Source: Pilatotrama ljubarskyi (Eukaryota > Basidiomycota > Agaricomycetes > Polyporales > Polyporaceae). Taken from it: a stretch of 64,000 nt of DNA. The translations under genes were made by a program, and so were the position numbers. Positions 11,453 through 21,900 of the stretch are shown piece by piece. The DNA is taken from NCBI GenBank assembly GCA_022385805.1, contig MU277684.1:279333-343332 (forward strand), in the 5' to 3' direction. Below the pieces are notes generated by a model. It was given only the letters and a program-made list of their open reading frames with translations. It did not search any database and had not been told where the DNA came from. Every line of letters begins with the position of its first letter. Within the stretch, counting starts at the first letter, position 1.

Positions 11453-12913
11453 TCAACTATCCATCTCAGTCCTTAGCCATCCCCACACCTCGGCCGCACA
11501 TCTATCCCGCGAAGCAAGTGCTGCAACGCCCTCGTCCACGAACCCGTACCGCTCTCCCTCAAGTCTAATCGCCAACTCCTCCAGCTTTGCCTTCAAATCC
11601 GGACCTATGCCCTGAGGATAGGTGAGAGTACACGAGAGGATAATACCATGCTTTGACCTCAGTACGGCGGCCTGGAATGCATGTGAACTCACTCCGAATC
11701 ACCAACGGACGAGTACTCACCAATGACCCCCAAGCGAAGCTATTTTGTATCTTGTACGTGAATTCCGGTGTTTGTCCGAAGGCCCAGTCCCAGGTCTGTG
11801 ACGAGGGCTCGGAGCATGCCTTGTGAAATCTCTGTTGTCTTGCTTACCTTCAGCACATCCATCCCATACCGAATGTACTCGATCTCTTGAGTTCCATCCG
11901 TATCATGTACGGTGTGAACCTATCCAGCGCTTGTCACCAGTAGCACGGTGCGCTATACGCAGTGCGACGCACCTCCTCATCCACCCCGTACTCTCTCCGG
12001 AAGGCATCCACCACGGCTTGCACGAACTTGTCGTGGCTCACCTCCGTGTGGTACTGCTGCAGGTTGCATACAGGCGACCGGACGGAAGCTACACCTCGAG
12101 TCTCCATAGTATCCTATATCACTACCCTTCAGTGAAGTGGATTGCGAGCTGCGGGGCTGTTCGGGCATGTACCTTGTTGGACCTCAGTAGCTCTCCCAGT
12201 GTGTTCAGTTGGGTAGAGATGAGCATCGTTCCGTGATGATATGCTCGGTCCTTCACGATCTTGTAGGCCGAGCCTGAGACGTAGAAACGGCGGGTAGTGA
12301 GTTTGCTGTATATGACGTGCGTAGCAATGCACATATCTTCTCCTTGCCCACGCAGATGTCATTCCGATCGTTGACGTTTGCGTCCACGCCCATCGACCTC
12401 ACAGCCCTCAAGATAACTTGGGCTGTCGCATGCCGGTCGAACGACGCTCTGGGCAGATGTATCGAGAAGTTCGTGTTGCCCAAGTCCTACCCCGCGTCAG
12501 TATGAGCATTACCAGTCTGCGGAGAGTACACAGAGGATCGTACGTGGTACACCGTGCCTCCTCCGCTATGCCTTCGCAAGAAAGGAATACCACTCGTGCG
12601 CGACGCCCGCAGGTTCACCTCCTTCCATGGATTCTGGTTCCGGCCTATGACCACGCATGGACTGTCCCGGTACAGGAGGAGCAGTGGCTGCTCTGGGGAC
12701 TTGTGCCGGAACAGCCTGATTGTGCATGAATGAGAATCCTTGTACACGGTCAAAGGCGACGTACCAGTCCTCGAATGTCAAATTGAAGTACGGGTCCGTG
12801 GACTCCGAAATGTATATTGAATGTTCCGGCGTGACTGCGCTGCCGGAAGTGAAGTGACGCGCGAGGGCAGCTCTCGGCGAATTACACCTGCGCCAGAGAC
12901 GATGAGGGAGCAT
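11453..12913 (-). CDS. AIM22: Lipoate-protein ligase / lipoyltransferase (LplA family), mitochondrial
   Basis: Enzymes of this family attach lipoate to E2 subunits of 2-oxoacid dehydrogenases and to glycine cleavage H protein. The catalytic-domain signature RRHSGGGTVYHDLGN is present, joined across an intron near 12490-12550. It is preceded by VIGRNQNPWKEVN and followed by NDICVGKEKICGSAYK, which carries the conserved lysine region. The N-terminus (MLPHRLWRRCNSPRAALARH) is basic and serine/arginine-rich, as in a mitochondrial targeting peptide. The C-terminal accessory domain includes TPEFTYKIQN and ends with EVWGWLRTEMDS. Length is near 390 residues after splicing. The start at 12913 is the first ATG in the exon. 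Whether it uses free lipoate or lipoyl-GcvH cannot be told from sequence. Confidence 0.85.
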
Positions 12914-13324
12914 GCCCTGTCGCAAATTTCGCCCTTTCCTTGTCTTGACTGAGGTCAGCAGAGCGACGGACAGACGGAGAGAGATGGAGAGTGGTAGCTG
13001 TAGCGAAGGACAAGTGCTAGTCGCCTTCGAGCGCGCGCCCTTTGGCGGCGGCGCGTCGCCCTACGGAGGCGACACGCGCCCGCGGAGTATGCAAACGCAT
13101 TTCCATCAGCTCTCGACCGCCGCACCGCGCTACAGGGAGGTATTCCGACCAGCAATGCAGAGCAACTATATAGCACAACATAGCAATACATGTACAGGGG
13201 CGAGAGGACTATGATACATAACGGAGAAACGCTATCATCGCTGCTTCTGACGCTTGTTCGGTCCAATAGAGGTATCCACCGACGAGATCGACATCGACCG
13301 CCGCGCCTTGACAGCCCACACTCG

Positions 13325-15114
13325 TCAATGAGGCGAGACACGCATAGGATAGGGACGCACCTGTCTCCGACTCCGCGTACTCTTCGTGCTCATGACGCTT
13401 TGCGCCCTTCCTTCCACGACGCTCTCCGCATCAGGTCCCTCCTCCACCTCCATCGGCGTTGCGGCAGCAGCCTCTCCAGAGCCTTCCTCTTGTGCCTCAC
13501 CACGAAGCGCGGCCAGGCGCGCCTTCGCAGTCCTGAGGTCTTGCTCAACCTTGTCCAGCGATTTCTTCTTCTCAACCACCTGATTCGCGCTGACATGCAG
13601 TTGCTCGAGGCGGGCGATATTGTCGCGGGTCGGCATGACGAGCCGATTATATGAGATTCCAACCTCGTTCAGCACTTGCGCAATACGCGGTATAGCACTC
13701 GCAGGCTTGGGCGACGGGATCTTGCTGCTGCGAAGGTGCGCAGGCGTGTGTGGCGCCTTGTTTGCTGTCGGGTCCGGCCTGAAGATGCAATGCAGAGCAT
13801 CTGTGACGCTGTGAACTCCATGTTCCGACGAACTGACGTCGGCAGACCTACCGTAAGCAGCGGTCTTCGCAGTCTTCTTGGGTTGAGCTTGAGGGAGGGA
13901 GATGACATTGGACGATGAAGCAGAAGGTGTGACTGGGGTTTGAGGCTCGACGCTTCCAGCAGCAGCTTTCTTTTTCTTCTTGGTATCTGTGGAAGTTCCT
14001 TGAAGGCCCTCCTCGTCGACTGGAATGTCTGGTAGCCCAGACTCAATGCCAAGAAGCGTGCGCAGAAGTTCGTCCCGGTCCTTCTTGAACCTCCGCTCGT
14101 TCTCTTTGAGTTTCTCAAGCTCTAGGTACAGTGCGTCTTCCTCGGCGATCTGCTCCGGGGTCCGACTCTCGAGGCTTATCACGTATTGCTTGCGCATGAC
14201 CTCTCGTCCTGGAACAGCGTTCAGGCAGTGTATGTCATGAGCGCAGCGCTCGCATACCTTTGTCAAAGGAGAGACTCGAGAGCAGAGCAGCTTTGCTGGC
14301 TTCGTCGCCCGGCCATGGTCGATTACGTATCAGCTTCCGGCATACACTGAAGTATCGGTCTTTGATGTCCTGTTGCGGTATCAGCAGGTGCGGCGAGGCT
14401 CTGACACTTGGAACACACCTCCAGGCTACGCTGGGTGCCCTCTGGGTGAGGATACTCATAGCGGTCATGCACAACGTAGAAGCGTGCATCATACTGTCGG
14501 ACGAGATCGAATAGATAGTCCGTCTCTTCCTTTGTCCAGTCTTGGTCTATGTGGCACAACCCATGAGCAAGCGAACGGTGCGTGGCTCGAGCTGTTTTAC
14601 CTTCAAGGAGCCGGCTGTACTCATCCTGAGAGTAGACATAGTGTGGAGTTTGGATATTGTACTTCGCAAAGGGGTATTCTGACCTCAGGCCTCGCACTCA
14701 GTCGCATCACGAACGGCCTGTACAACGCACCACTTTCCGGGTCTGAGCTCGCCTTGACCCAGTGAGACAGCCGGAGTCCATCCGAGCGCGCACCGTTCTT
14801 GAACGGCCGCCATTCCCTGCACGTGAAGCGACATGTCAAACTGCCGGCTCTTGCGTGCATGCGGTACAACAAGCTCACCATTTCACTCTGCCGCTCCCAC
14901 CGAGGTTAGGCTTCTGCTTGAGACGCGGCTTCGCGAACTGTGCGGCGAGAGTGGGCGCTGAGGGCCCGATGAGTGCATAGAGCTCGCGCGGAATGCCGTC
15001 CGGTTTCTTCGCGCGTTCCGACGCCTGAGGCTTCTTAGGCTGTTGAGCACTGCCAGATGTCGAGGCATTAGGTATAGAGAGGATGCTCCGGACGTCTGCT
15101 GCCGACGCCGCCAT
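13325..15114 (-). CDS. SWC4: SWC4/DMAP1 homologue (SWR1 and NuA4 complexes)
   Basis: A nuclear subunit shared by the SWR1 H2A.Z-exchange and NuA4 acetyltransferase complexes. After splicing it begins MAASAADVRSILSIPNAS. The SANT-like region reads TPHYVYSQDEYSRLL, then DWTKEETDYLFDLVRQYD and FYVVHDRYEYP, as in DMAP1. DIKDRYFSVCRKLIRNRPWP follows, then a charged coiled region (EDALYLELEKLKENERRFKK) and a C-terminal DMAP1 domain with NRLVMPTRDNIARLEQLH. The C-terminal tail is acidic, then basic. Several short introns are present. The start at 15114 was chosen because it opens the conserved N-terminus; the frame upstream lacks similarity. It is divergent from NDUFAF3 with only 94 bp between the ATGs. 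Confidence 0.87.
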
Positions 15115-15208
15115 GATATGGTTAATGGTCAAGGGGTGTAGACGCCCGCGCTTGCGGGGCAGCGATTCTATGCGACCATTGACGAACTTGGACTCGACCA
15201 CCTCCACC
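15115..15208. promoter_or_regulatory. Compact bidirectional promoter, SWC4 / NDUFAF3
   Basis: Only 94 bp separate the two start codons, so the core promoters and 5' UTRs of a chromatin gene and a mitochondrial gene must overlap or extend into each other's transcribed region. No TATA element was seen. Confidence 0.5.
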
Positions 15209-15864
15209 ATGTCTCTTTCGTTCTTTCTGCGTCCTGTGGCGCGCTCGGCTTTAAGAAGCTCGGCGCGACTAGGTCTTGCGACGCGCGCGTTCCACGTATC
15301 CTGCGCGAGGAGGTATCCCGGCGACGGCGGGCTGAACAACATCTTGGCTGGTGGCACCGCGCCCGCCGTGACGGTGAAGACGATCACACAGAACGGCATC
15401 CAGCTCGCGGACGGGCTTGTTCTGACTTCTGCTTGCATCTTTCTGGATGGAAAAGTATTCCTATGGAATGTGCCCGAGAAGCTGTGGGATGGCTGGAAAC
15501 CGGAGCACTTCGAGATATTCGAGACGGTCGTACCAAGACCTGGTGCGTAGTAGTTTGCATACATCTCTTCCCACCGATCTGTTGACACCGTGCATGCCCC
15601 AGAAATACTGCTGGTTGGAACTGGAGAGCGCGCAGAAATGCTCCCACCGCAACTGCGGCATCATCTGATGAGAGCGGGCGTTCAGGCAGACATCATGAAC
15701 ACGGTGGGTAGCCAACAAAGCCCATATCTGTCGTGCAAGACTGAGTCGGTCCTCAGAGGAATGCGTGCTCGACGTACAACCTCCTCGCCGAAGAGGGGCG
15801 ACGCGTCGCCGCAGCGCTCTTGCCAATCACACCTCGGAGATGGGAAGGAGCTCCTTCTGCATAA
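15209..15864 (+). CDS. NDUFAF3: NDUFAF3-like complex I assembly factor (DUF498/Mth938 domain)
   Basis: NDUFAF3 works with NDUFAF4 in early assembly of mitochondrial complex I. The protein begins with a classic basic, arginine-rich presequence (MSLSFFLRPVARSALRSS) ending near AFHVSCARRY. The domain follows: FLDGKVFLWNVPEKLWDG, then EILLVGTGERAEMLPPQLR and VQADIMNTRNACSTYNLLAEE, which are the family hallmarks (LxVGTG and the A-x-T-x-N motif). There are two introns, about 15541-15599 and 15703-15757, with phases that restore the frame exactly. The stop is at 15862-15864. The product is about 180 residues, in the normal size range. Confidence 0.9.
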
Positions 15865-16179
15865 ACGGCGTCCTTCTCTTGCCAAGCACCCTCGAGTATA
15901 GGAAGCGCGGTCCTCCACAGCCTGACTCTGAATGCGCCTGACCCCTCACCTTACACTAAAGAGGCGATTAGTCTGCTTAGGCGCCCGCCGACTGCAGGTC
16001 AGACAGGCTTAAGACTCGCGTCTACATATGAACGACGTGAATCCGGGAGAGTAGTGCTATATATTCATGACAGGTACACTACAAGCGATCACAGTATCGA
16101 ACAGAGAGCTGTATCCGGCCTGTGAAGTCGTAGTGACAGAGCAGAGCGAGAGCAAGCAGCCCGGAGGCCTCCAGATTCG
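15865..16179. other. Intergenic region, 3' flanks
   Basis: About 315 bp between two converging genes. Nothing beyond presumed 3' UTR sequence was seen. Confidence 0.5.
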
Positions 16180-17159
16180 TCAAGTGATAACCTTGGGAAG
16201 CTCGAAGACTATGACCTCCTCTAGCGCAGCCGCCGGTGCTTGAGGAAGTTTACGAATAGGAACAGTGAACTGGATCTTCGGCTTCCCAGGACGGATGAGA
16301 ACACAAGTAAGCCCATCCCGGAGGATGAACTTCTCGTGGCCGGGTAGAATATCTTCCTGCTTGATACCATGCGCACGCTCGATCGACCGTATCTTCTGCG
16401 TGATCGGCACGCTGAGCCAGGGGGTTTCGGGGTCAGGTACTCCCCAAAGTTCGAACTCGAAGGGAGAGTTGACGGGCTCGCCGGACGCGCTGTCCACGAA
16501 GTCCAGACAGTACTCCGCCGTGGCCAAGGACCCGGGAAACAGTCGGATAGAATACGGCGTATCTGGGATAGAACGGATGTAGACGTATTTGTTAGTCTCC
16601 TTGGGTAGAGGCTTGAACTGCGGAAATGAAGGGTCAGCCAGTGACAAACGGCGCCTAGGACGTCTCACGAAGCGCCACGTACTCCGGTATGGTGAACGTG
16701 TCGGCCCAAGGTGATAGCGACCATCCTCTCGATCTCCTCTAACCCGTACTGCTCGACGTCTTCCGAGAACTCTTTGTCCAGCTCAGCGTAGATCTCCTCT
16801 GTGATTCCATTGAGTGACCGCTCTGTCATGAAGACCAGTTCCCAATCGCTGCGGGGTTTGATCCCTGGATAGCGGCTCTTGACAAATTCTGTGCACAGAT
16901 CTCGATACAGAACTGCTCCTGTGTCCGAAGTTGGAATGGAAAGAGACAGGCAAGGGGAGTGCACCGCTGAAGCCGGGGTAGCTGAAGATTTGGACCCTTC
17001 AACCATTGATTGCTTAGGTTGCGTCCGGGCTCTGCGAGATTTCTTTGAAGCATCATATGGTTTGCTCGCAGCCTTGGACTAACGATATGTGCCGTTTATG
17101 AGCTTCAATGATATCGACACCGCAAAGCAACGTACCTTTCGAGTGGCTTTCGCCGGCAT
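16180..17159 (-). CDS. Conserved-looking protein of unknown function
   Basis: I do not recognise this family. Spliced as read, the protein is about 275 residues. A short exon encodes MPAKATRK. A basic/serine-rich leader (KKSRRARTQPKQS) leads to a segment with YRDLCTEFVKSRYPGIKPR. A compact C-terminal domain follows, with PYSIRLFPGSLATAEYCLDF, then FEFELWGVPDPETPWL and KFILRDGLTCVLIRPGKPK. The regular beta-strand-like pattern and dense W/P/G residues suggest a folded domain rather than disorder. Introns lie near 17069-17125 and 16620-16682. The start at 17159 is the first ATG of the small upstream exon. The basic leader could indicate nuclear location; that is a guess. Confidence 0.6.
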
Positions 17160-17467
17160 ACTTTGAGGAGGATCACCGGAAGAGTTCTTGAAGCTTTAGT
17201 TAGGCAGGAGGCGTCTATTCTGTCATAGCCCTCCCGGCTCGCGCACATATGTTACATGTACCGTAACTCACCATAGCCACATAGCCGTAGGCCTTGGCGC
17301 TCAATCTCAGCCATTCCTCTTTCTACGCATGCACACTTCCAGTCTGCATTGCACTAGTACGTATACAATATGGATACACAGTAGGTCACTTCGGAGGGGT
17401 TGGACAAGCCAGCACGACGGAATGTGGGCGAGAGGTTCGCCGAAAGCCTCAGGCTCAGCCTCATTAA
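17160..17467. other. Intergenic region between two minus-strand genes
   Basis: About 308 bp, expected to hold the promoter of the gene at 16180-17159 and the 3' flank of the gene at 17468-18081. No other feature seen. Confidence 0.5.
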
Positions 17468-18081
17468 TCATTCCTCTGCTTTCCGCTTCCCCTTTTGTGT
17501 GGAGGTATCTTCGTATTCTTCGGGGTTGATAGGCGGTATGGATACCTTGACCGGCAGCAGTAGCCCTGCATCCGTGCATAGTACAGGCACAATGCGGGAT
17601 GAACGCACAGGACGAATAGATTGTGAAGGGATGTACACGATACCAAGCACCAACTTGGCGCACTCACCATCGGGGTCCTTGAACTGCACAAACACCGGGT
17701 CCCAATTTGCCAGCACGCTCTTCAGCTGCGCACCCGGGTCGAGCTTTTCGTATCGTCCCGTCGGCCGCCCCTGCGCCTTCACCATCCGCGCAAGCTCGAA
17801 GTCGTCGAGACTCGACACCTTCGGCACCTCCCACTCCCCGCTGTCCTCGTCCATGACTGCAGGATTAGGCTCGGGATTGTCGAGCACGCTCGCTGTGAGC
17901 GCGCTGAGGGCCTCTTCTTTGACTTCTGCGACGGTCGCCGTGCTCGGAAACGTGAGGAAGACGGTAAGCTTGTGCGTCTTGAGGAGCAGGATGAAGTTCT
18001 TTGGCTGCACTCGTGGAGGCTACGGCGAAGTCAGCGCTCCATATATCCAATTTATAACCTCAGCAAAGTCTTGCGTACCAT
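17468..18081 (-). CDS. Small unknown protein, possibly ubiquitin-like fold
   Basis: Not a family I can name. Spliced as read, it is about 150 residues and begins MPPRVQPKNFILLLKTHKLT, continues with VFLTFPSTATVAEVKEEALS, and has a C-terminal acidic/lysine-rich tail (KGKRKAEE). The N-terminal pattern, a strand, a turn and a second strand followed by a helix starting TVAEVKEEA, resembles the first half of a ubiquitin-like fold; that is inference. The first intron appears to follow the start codon directly (ATG at 18079-18081, then GTACGC), because only that donor restores the long frame. A second intron lies at about 17551-17677. It is divergent from NDUFA8, with 214 bp between start codons. 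Confidence 0.55.
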
Positions 18082-18295
18082 ATTGTGTCCTGTTCTACGG
18101 GAAGTCGAATGAGAGGAGTCTAAAACGCGCGAAGGACGCGTCTGCAGCGCGAGTGTGGCACGCTCAAGCCCGATCAAGCGCCCAAAATCCGCCGCCCCCG
18201 ACTGGCCACGCGAAGCGCCGGCAGGCGAGCAGCGTCACGGCGGCGGCTACCGCTCGTTCGTCTCACCCACCACTAGCCCCCGCTCGGCGTGCAAG

Positions 18296-19131
18296 ATGAG
18301 CAGATATCTGGACCCCGCCGAGTCGTCGAAGCCGTACAAGGACCCGACGCCGCTGCCCGCGGATGTGCCGAAGGTCAAGGAGCTCGGCGTGACGAGCGCG
18401 CCGCTGAAGAGCGCGGCGTTCTTCCTCGGGGCGTACTGCAAGGACTACAATGGTGCGTGTTGACCCTGGCTTGTTGAGAGGAGGTGGAGGTATCAGATAG
18501 AAACTGCGGAACAGCGGGACAGAAGGAGATGGGCTTAGGATGTAAACGGCCGGGAGATACGCCGAGTATGAAGCTGATGCGTATCTCCCTTTTGTGCTGT
18601 AGAGGACTTCATGCTCTGCAAGGCCGAGAACCGGGACCCGGCGCACTGCTTGAAGGAGGGCAGGCGGGTGACGCGCTGCGCGCAGGATCTGTACGTCGGG
18701 CACATTCTCGCCTCCCTCTCCGCCTGCTCATCTCATCCCGACGTACCCGTGCGACTTGTCAGGATCACGAAGCTCCGCGAGAACTGCTTGGCCGAGTTCG
18801 ACAAGCACTGGAACTGCTTGGAGTACAACAACCAGGTACGTTGTCCTCACCTTGCACCGTAACAGCAGCAACAAGAGATAGACTCATATCTGCGGTGATC
18901 CAGGAATACTACCACTGTCGCAAGGACGAGCGCGCGCTGAACAAGTGTGTGTTCGAGAAGCTCGTACGTCTCCCCATCGTTCCCCACGGTGGATAAGCCG
19001 GCTGCTGGCTGACTGACCGACCGTCCCCTCTTTGCTCGCAGGGCCTGGTCAAGACGATCCCGGGCACGCCAGAGGGCAAGACTCCGATTCACGAGGTCAA
19101 AAACCCTATCTACACCGGCGTGCAGAAGTAG
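18296..19131 (+). CDS. NDUFA8: Complex I subunit NDUFA8 (PGIV/19-kDa, twin CX9C)
   Basis: An accessory subunit of complex I imported to the intermembrane space by the Mia40 disulfide relay. After joining five exons, four CX9C motifs are seen in order: CKDYNEDFMLC, CLKEGRRVTRC, CLAEFDKHWNC and CRKDERALNKC. This double CHCH arrangement is diagnostic of NDUFA8. The N-terminus (MSRYLDPAESSKPYKDPTPL) and the tail (LVKTIPGTPEGKTP) also match fungal homologues, and the length near 150 residues is normal. No presequence is present, as expected for the Mia40 route. Start ATG is at 18296 and the stop at 19129-19131. Confidence 0.92.
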
Positions 19132-19664
19132 AATCTGTACGCGCGTTCAATACACCTGCCTTGTTGCTTCATTGCCTTGCTTTGGTCGCACGCACCTAGC
19201 GCTGCAGCCGTATTCCGACATGCATCCGGCGCAGTGGGACAAGCTCCAGCTCAAACTCAAGCTCCTTCGACTTCGGGATGTCTATCCGGCTGCACGGCTC
19301 GGAGCGTCTTGTCAGAGTCGAGGCACAGAATCCTGCTAAAGTCGGACTCCAGGATGTACAAGAACGAAGATTAGTTTCAGCGGAACAGGTACAGGTGACG
19401 GGCTGAATGCGGTAAGGGAATTGCACATGACAGACGGGGCCGGTAAGAGCGAGATGTGTATGGTATTCCAACGTCCGAAAGCAAGGTCCGTAAATCTTGA
19501 GGCTGCGAAGCACGTTGTAACCCCTTCCCCTTCCCCTGATCCTTCCTCCGGCGCAACCTCCGGAACGGACTGCCATGGTGCTATCGGGCATCCGATAACA
19601 CGTCCGGAGGACGCGAGGACAATTGGGCCCGAGGCGGCGTGCACAGAACGTGGGTGCGCGGTGC
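19132..19664. other. Intergenic region between converging NDUFA8 and VTC1
   Basis: About 530 bp of 3' flanking DNA for two converging genes. Open frames in it have no similarity I recognise. Confidence 0.5.
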
Positions 19665-20279
19665 TTAGGGGGATGACCCGTCCGTAAACCTCAGCACGAA
19701 ATTGACGACGATTGCGACTGATGATATGGAGTCGGTGAGCGTTCGCATGTTCAGAGTCGGGGCACTCACTCAAGAGAGCAATGCACAATATTGTCTGGGG
19801 ACGGGGGCTATTAGTCCGGAGGTGCAACAAATTCCGAAGGTGGAGCACGTACCGGGCCAACGCGATCATCGTAAGGCCCGCGGCCACCCTGGCGGATGGC
19901 GGCAGCACGCCAATGATATGTGTATAGGGCGTACACCATTACGGCCATAGCTGAAGGATGTCAGCGGAGGAGTGAGCATGATTCATCGGGCACACGACCA
20001 GAAAGCACGGGCGTTTGCTCACCGACAAAGGAGAACATGGCTGCGCTTATTTTCCCCACCTTTGACTGGGCGTGAGACGGCGGACGGGTTCGCAGGACGG
20101 ACGGGACGCACCTTATCGCCAAAGTTGAGCAGACCGACGGCGAGACCGCCGAGGACGACGGTGAAGTGCAGCCATGAGAGGAATGTGCGCTCGTTCGCGA
20201 AGGCGACCTTGGGCTCGACCTTGACGGGGAGGGCGATGCGTTTGGCGGCGGTGCGCTGGAGGAGGGGCTGGGTGGACAT
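19665..20279 (-). CDS. VTC1: VTC1, small membrane subunit of the vacuolar transporter chaperone
   Basis: Vtc1 is the small membrane subunit of the VTC complex, which makes polyphosphate from ATP and moves it into the vacuole. The first exon encodes [20 protein letters not shown], then [20 protein letters not shown]. The latter is the highly conserved entry to the first membrane helix, followed by [16 protein letters not shown]. After two introns, helix 2 ([14 protein letters not shown]) leads to [13 protein letters not shown] last intron then joins TILCIALL to [14 protein letters not shown], helix 3. The stop is at 19665-19667. The length of about 120 residues is typical. It lacks the SPX and TTM domains of Vtc2-4, as Vtc1 should. 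Confidence 0.92.
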
Positions 20280-20582
20280 GGTGGGGGAGGGTGGAAGGCA
20301 GGAGCAGCACCCTGCGTCTTCTGGGAGGAGGGGAGTATTAGGCGTAGGGGTCTAGGTAGTGTACACAGTCCCAAGGCGGCAGCTCTGCACGAACGTGCTT
20401 GTCGTCACTGGTCCCGTCGCTCCCATTCACTCGTGACATCATGTCACACTCTTAGCCACGTGGCTCTGTCACACTGCATCCCCTCCTCGCACTCCCTGGA
20501 GTCGGTCCGCCTTGTCCTCGTCCTGCTCGCTCTTGTCTCTGTCTCTGCTCCCACTCGCCGCGCGCACATTCCGCCGCACACC

Positions 20583-21826
20583 ATGTCCTCGGCCGCGGAC
20601 ACCAATGCACCACAAGATGCTGCTGCAAAAGACTACGTCCCGCCTCCGCTAACAGTGCAGCAAGAAGGTACGGCACCAGACGCCACCGTCTCTCCTGCAG
20701 GTCACCGACCGACGCTCTTATTCACATCTCGGCAGATGCGATCATCCACTCACGCATAACCAACGACGAAAAGGCTCTCCGCCGTGTGACCCGCAAGTTC
20801 CACAACTACGCTTCCGTCGCCTACCCCTCCCTCGTACCCCCTGCGCCCTCGAGCACCTCGTCCGTCGAGGATGCGCGCGACGCATTTCTGCTCGAGCTTG
20901 CGTCGTTCCAGCTCGCGCTCAAGAAGAGCTTCATGGTCTGCGAGGCCGAGGTGCGGCAGGTGGAGGAGTACCAGCGCGAACGCGAGCGTATAGGTAAGCC
21001 GCTTCTTGTTCCTTCGCAGGTGGTTCTCAGGTGTCGTGTGACTAGCGAACGAGCGCAGCCGTCTGAAGGACCAGATCGAGGAGCTCAAGACTGCGCTCGA
21101 GCAGGCGCAGCTCGAGCGGAAACGCAAGATCGAGTACGACGTGATCGCCGAGAAAGTCAACACGCTACCCAACCGAGATGAGCTCGAGCAGTATGTCCGC
21201 CCAGTGGAGGGATTTTTGTACTCCGGGCTCACCTGTGCCCTAGATCGATACAAGCGCTCGAGAACGATATGGCAGCCATCCGAGCGGAGCACGAGAACCA
21301 GAATCGTATACTGTATGCGCAGCGAGCTGCTCTGGACACCGTCATACGCGACATCAACGTCCTCCGGCTCATGGGGAAGGATGCGGCAGAGGAGTCTGCT
21401 GCGCCCACACCGGCACCGGAGACCCAGACCGGAGAAGACGTGGAGATGGACGGAACACCGAGCGTACGAACACGCGAAGAGTCCGGCGAGCTGAGGGAAG
21501 ATGCGGTCTCGCGCGCCGCGAGCACTGCTGCCAAAGCGGCTGAGGATACGCACGATTCCGATGACGACGTGCCGCTTGCGAAGATCCTCAATCCTTCCGC
21601 ACGAGCCTTCGTACCCAGGTCTCGGACGAACACACCAGTCATACCGGCATCTAGCAGCACGCCTACGATCCCGGCGAAGGCGGCAGAGGAGGACGATATC
21701 GAGATGGGTGAGATTGGAGAGGAGCCGAAGGATGCGCGGGGGAGGAGGAAAATACGGATAGAGGAGTTGGAAGAAGGCGAGGCGAGCGACGAGAGCAGTG
21801 AGCTTTCCGAACCTCCAGATGACTGA
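20583..21826 (+). CDS. THOC7: THOC7/Mft1-like subunit of the THO complex
   Basis: THO couples transcription to mRNA packaging and export. The protein begins MSSAADTNAPQDAAAKDY and has a Thoc7 domain: IIHSRITNDEKALRRVTRKF, then FLLELASFQLALKKSF and a long coiled coil (VCEAEVRQVEEYQRERERI to RLKDQIEELKTALEQAQLER). It continues through NTLPNRDELEQSIQALENDM, which is the family hallmark. The C-terminal third is acidic and disordered (DDDVPLAKIL, EELEEGEASDESSELSEPPD). Short introns lie near 20668-20735, 20994-21046 and 21192-21244. Start is the ATG at 20583 after a pyrimidine-rich leader. The N-terminal domain and coiled coil make the call secure. Confidence 0.85.
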
Positions 21827-21900
21827 GACTGACGTCGCACTGGCTTGACTGTTTTGTTGTACATACATTTGGGCTTCTTGTATCACTACCTCCCATCTGG

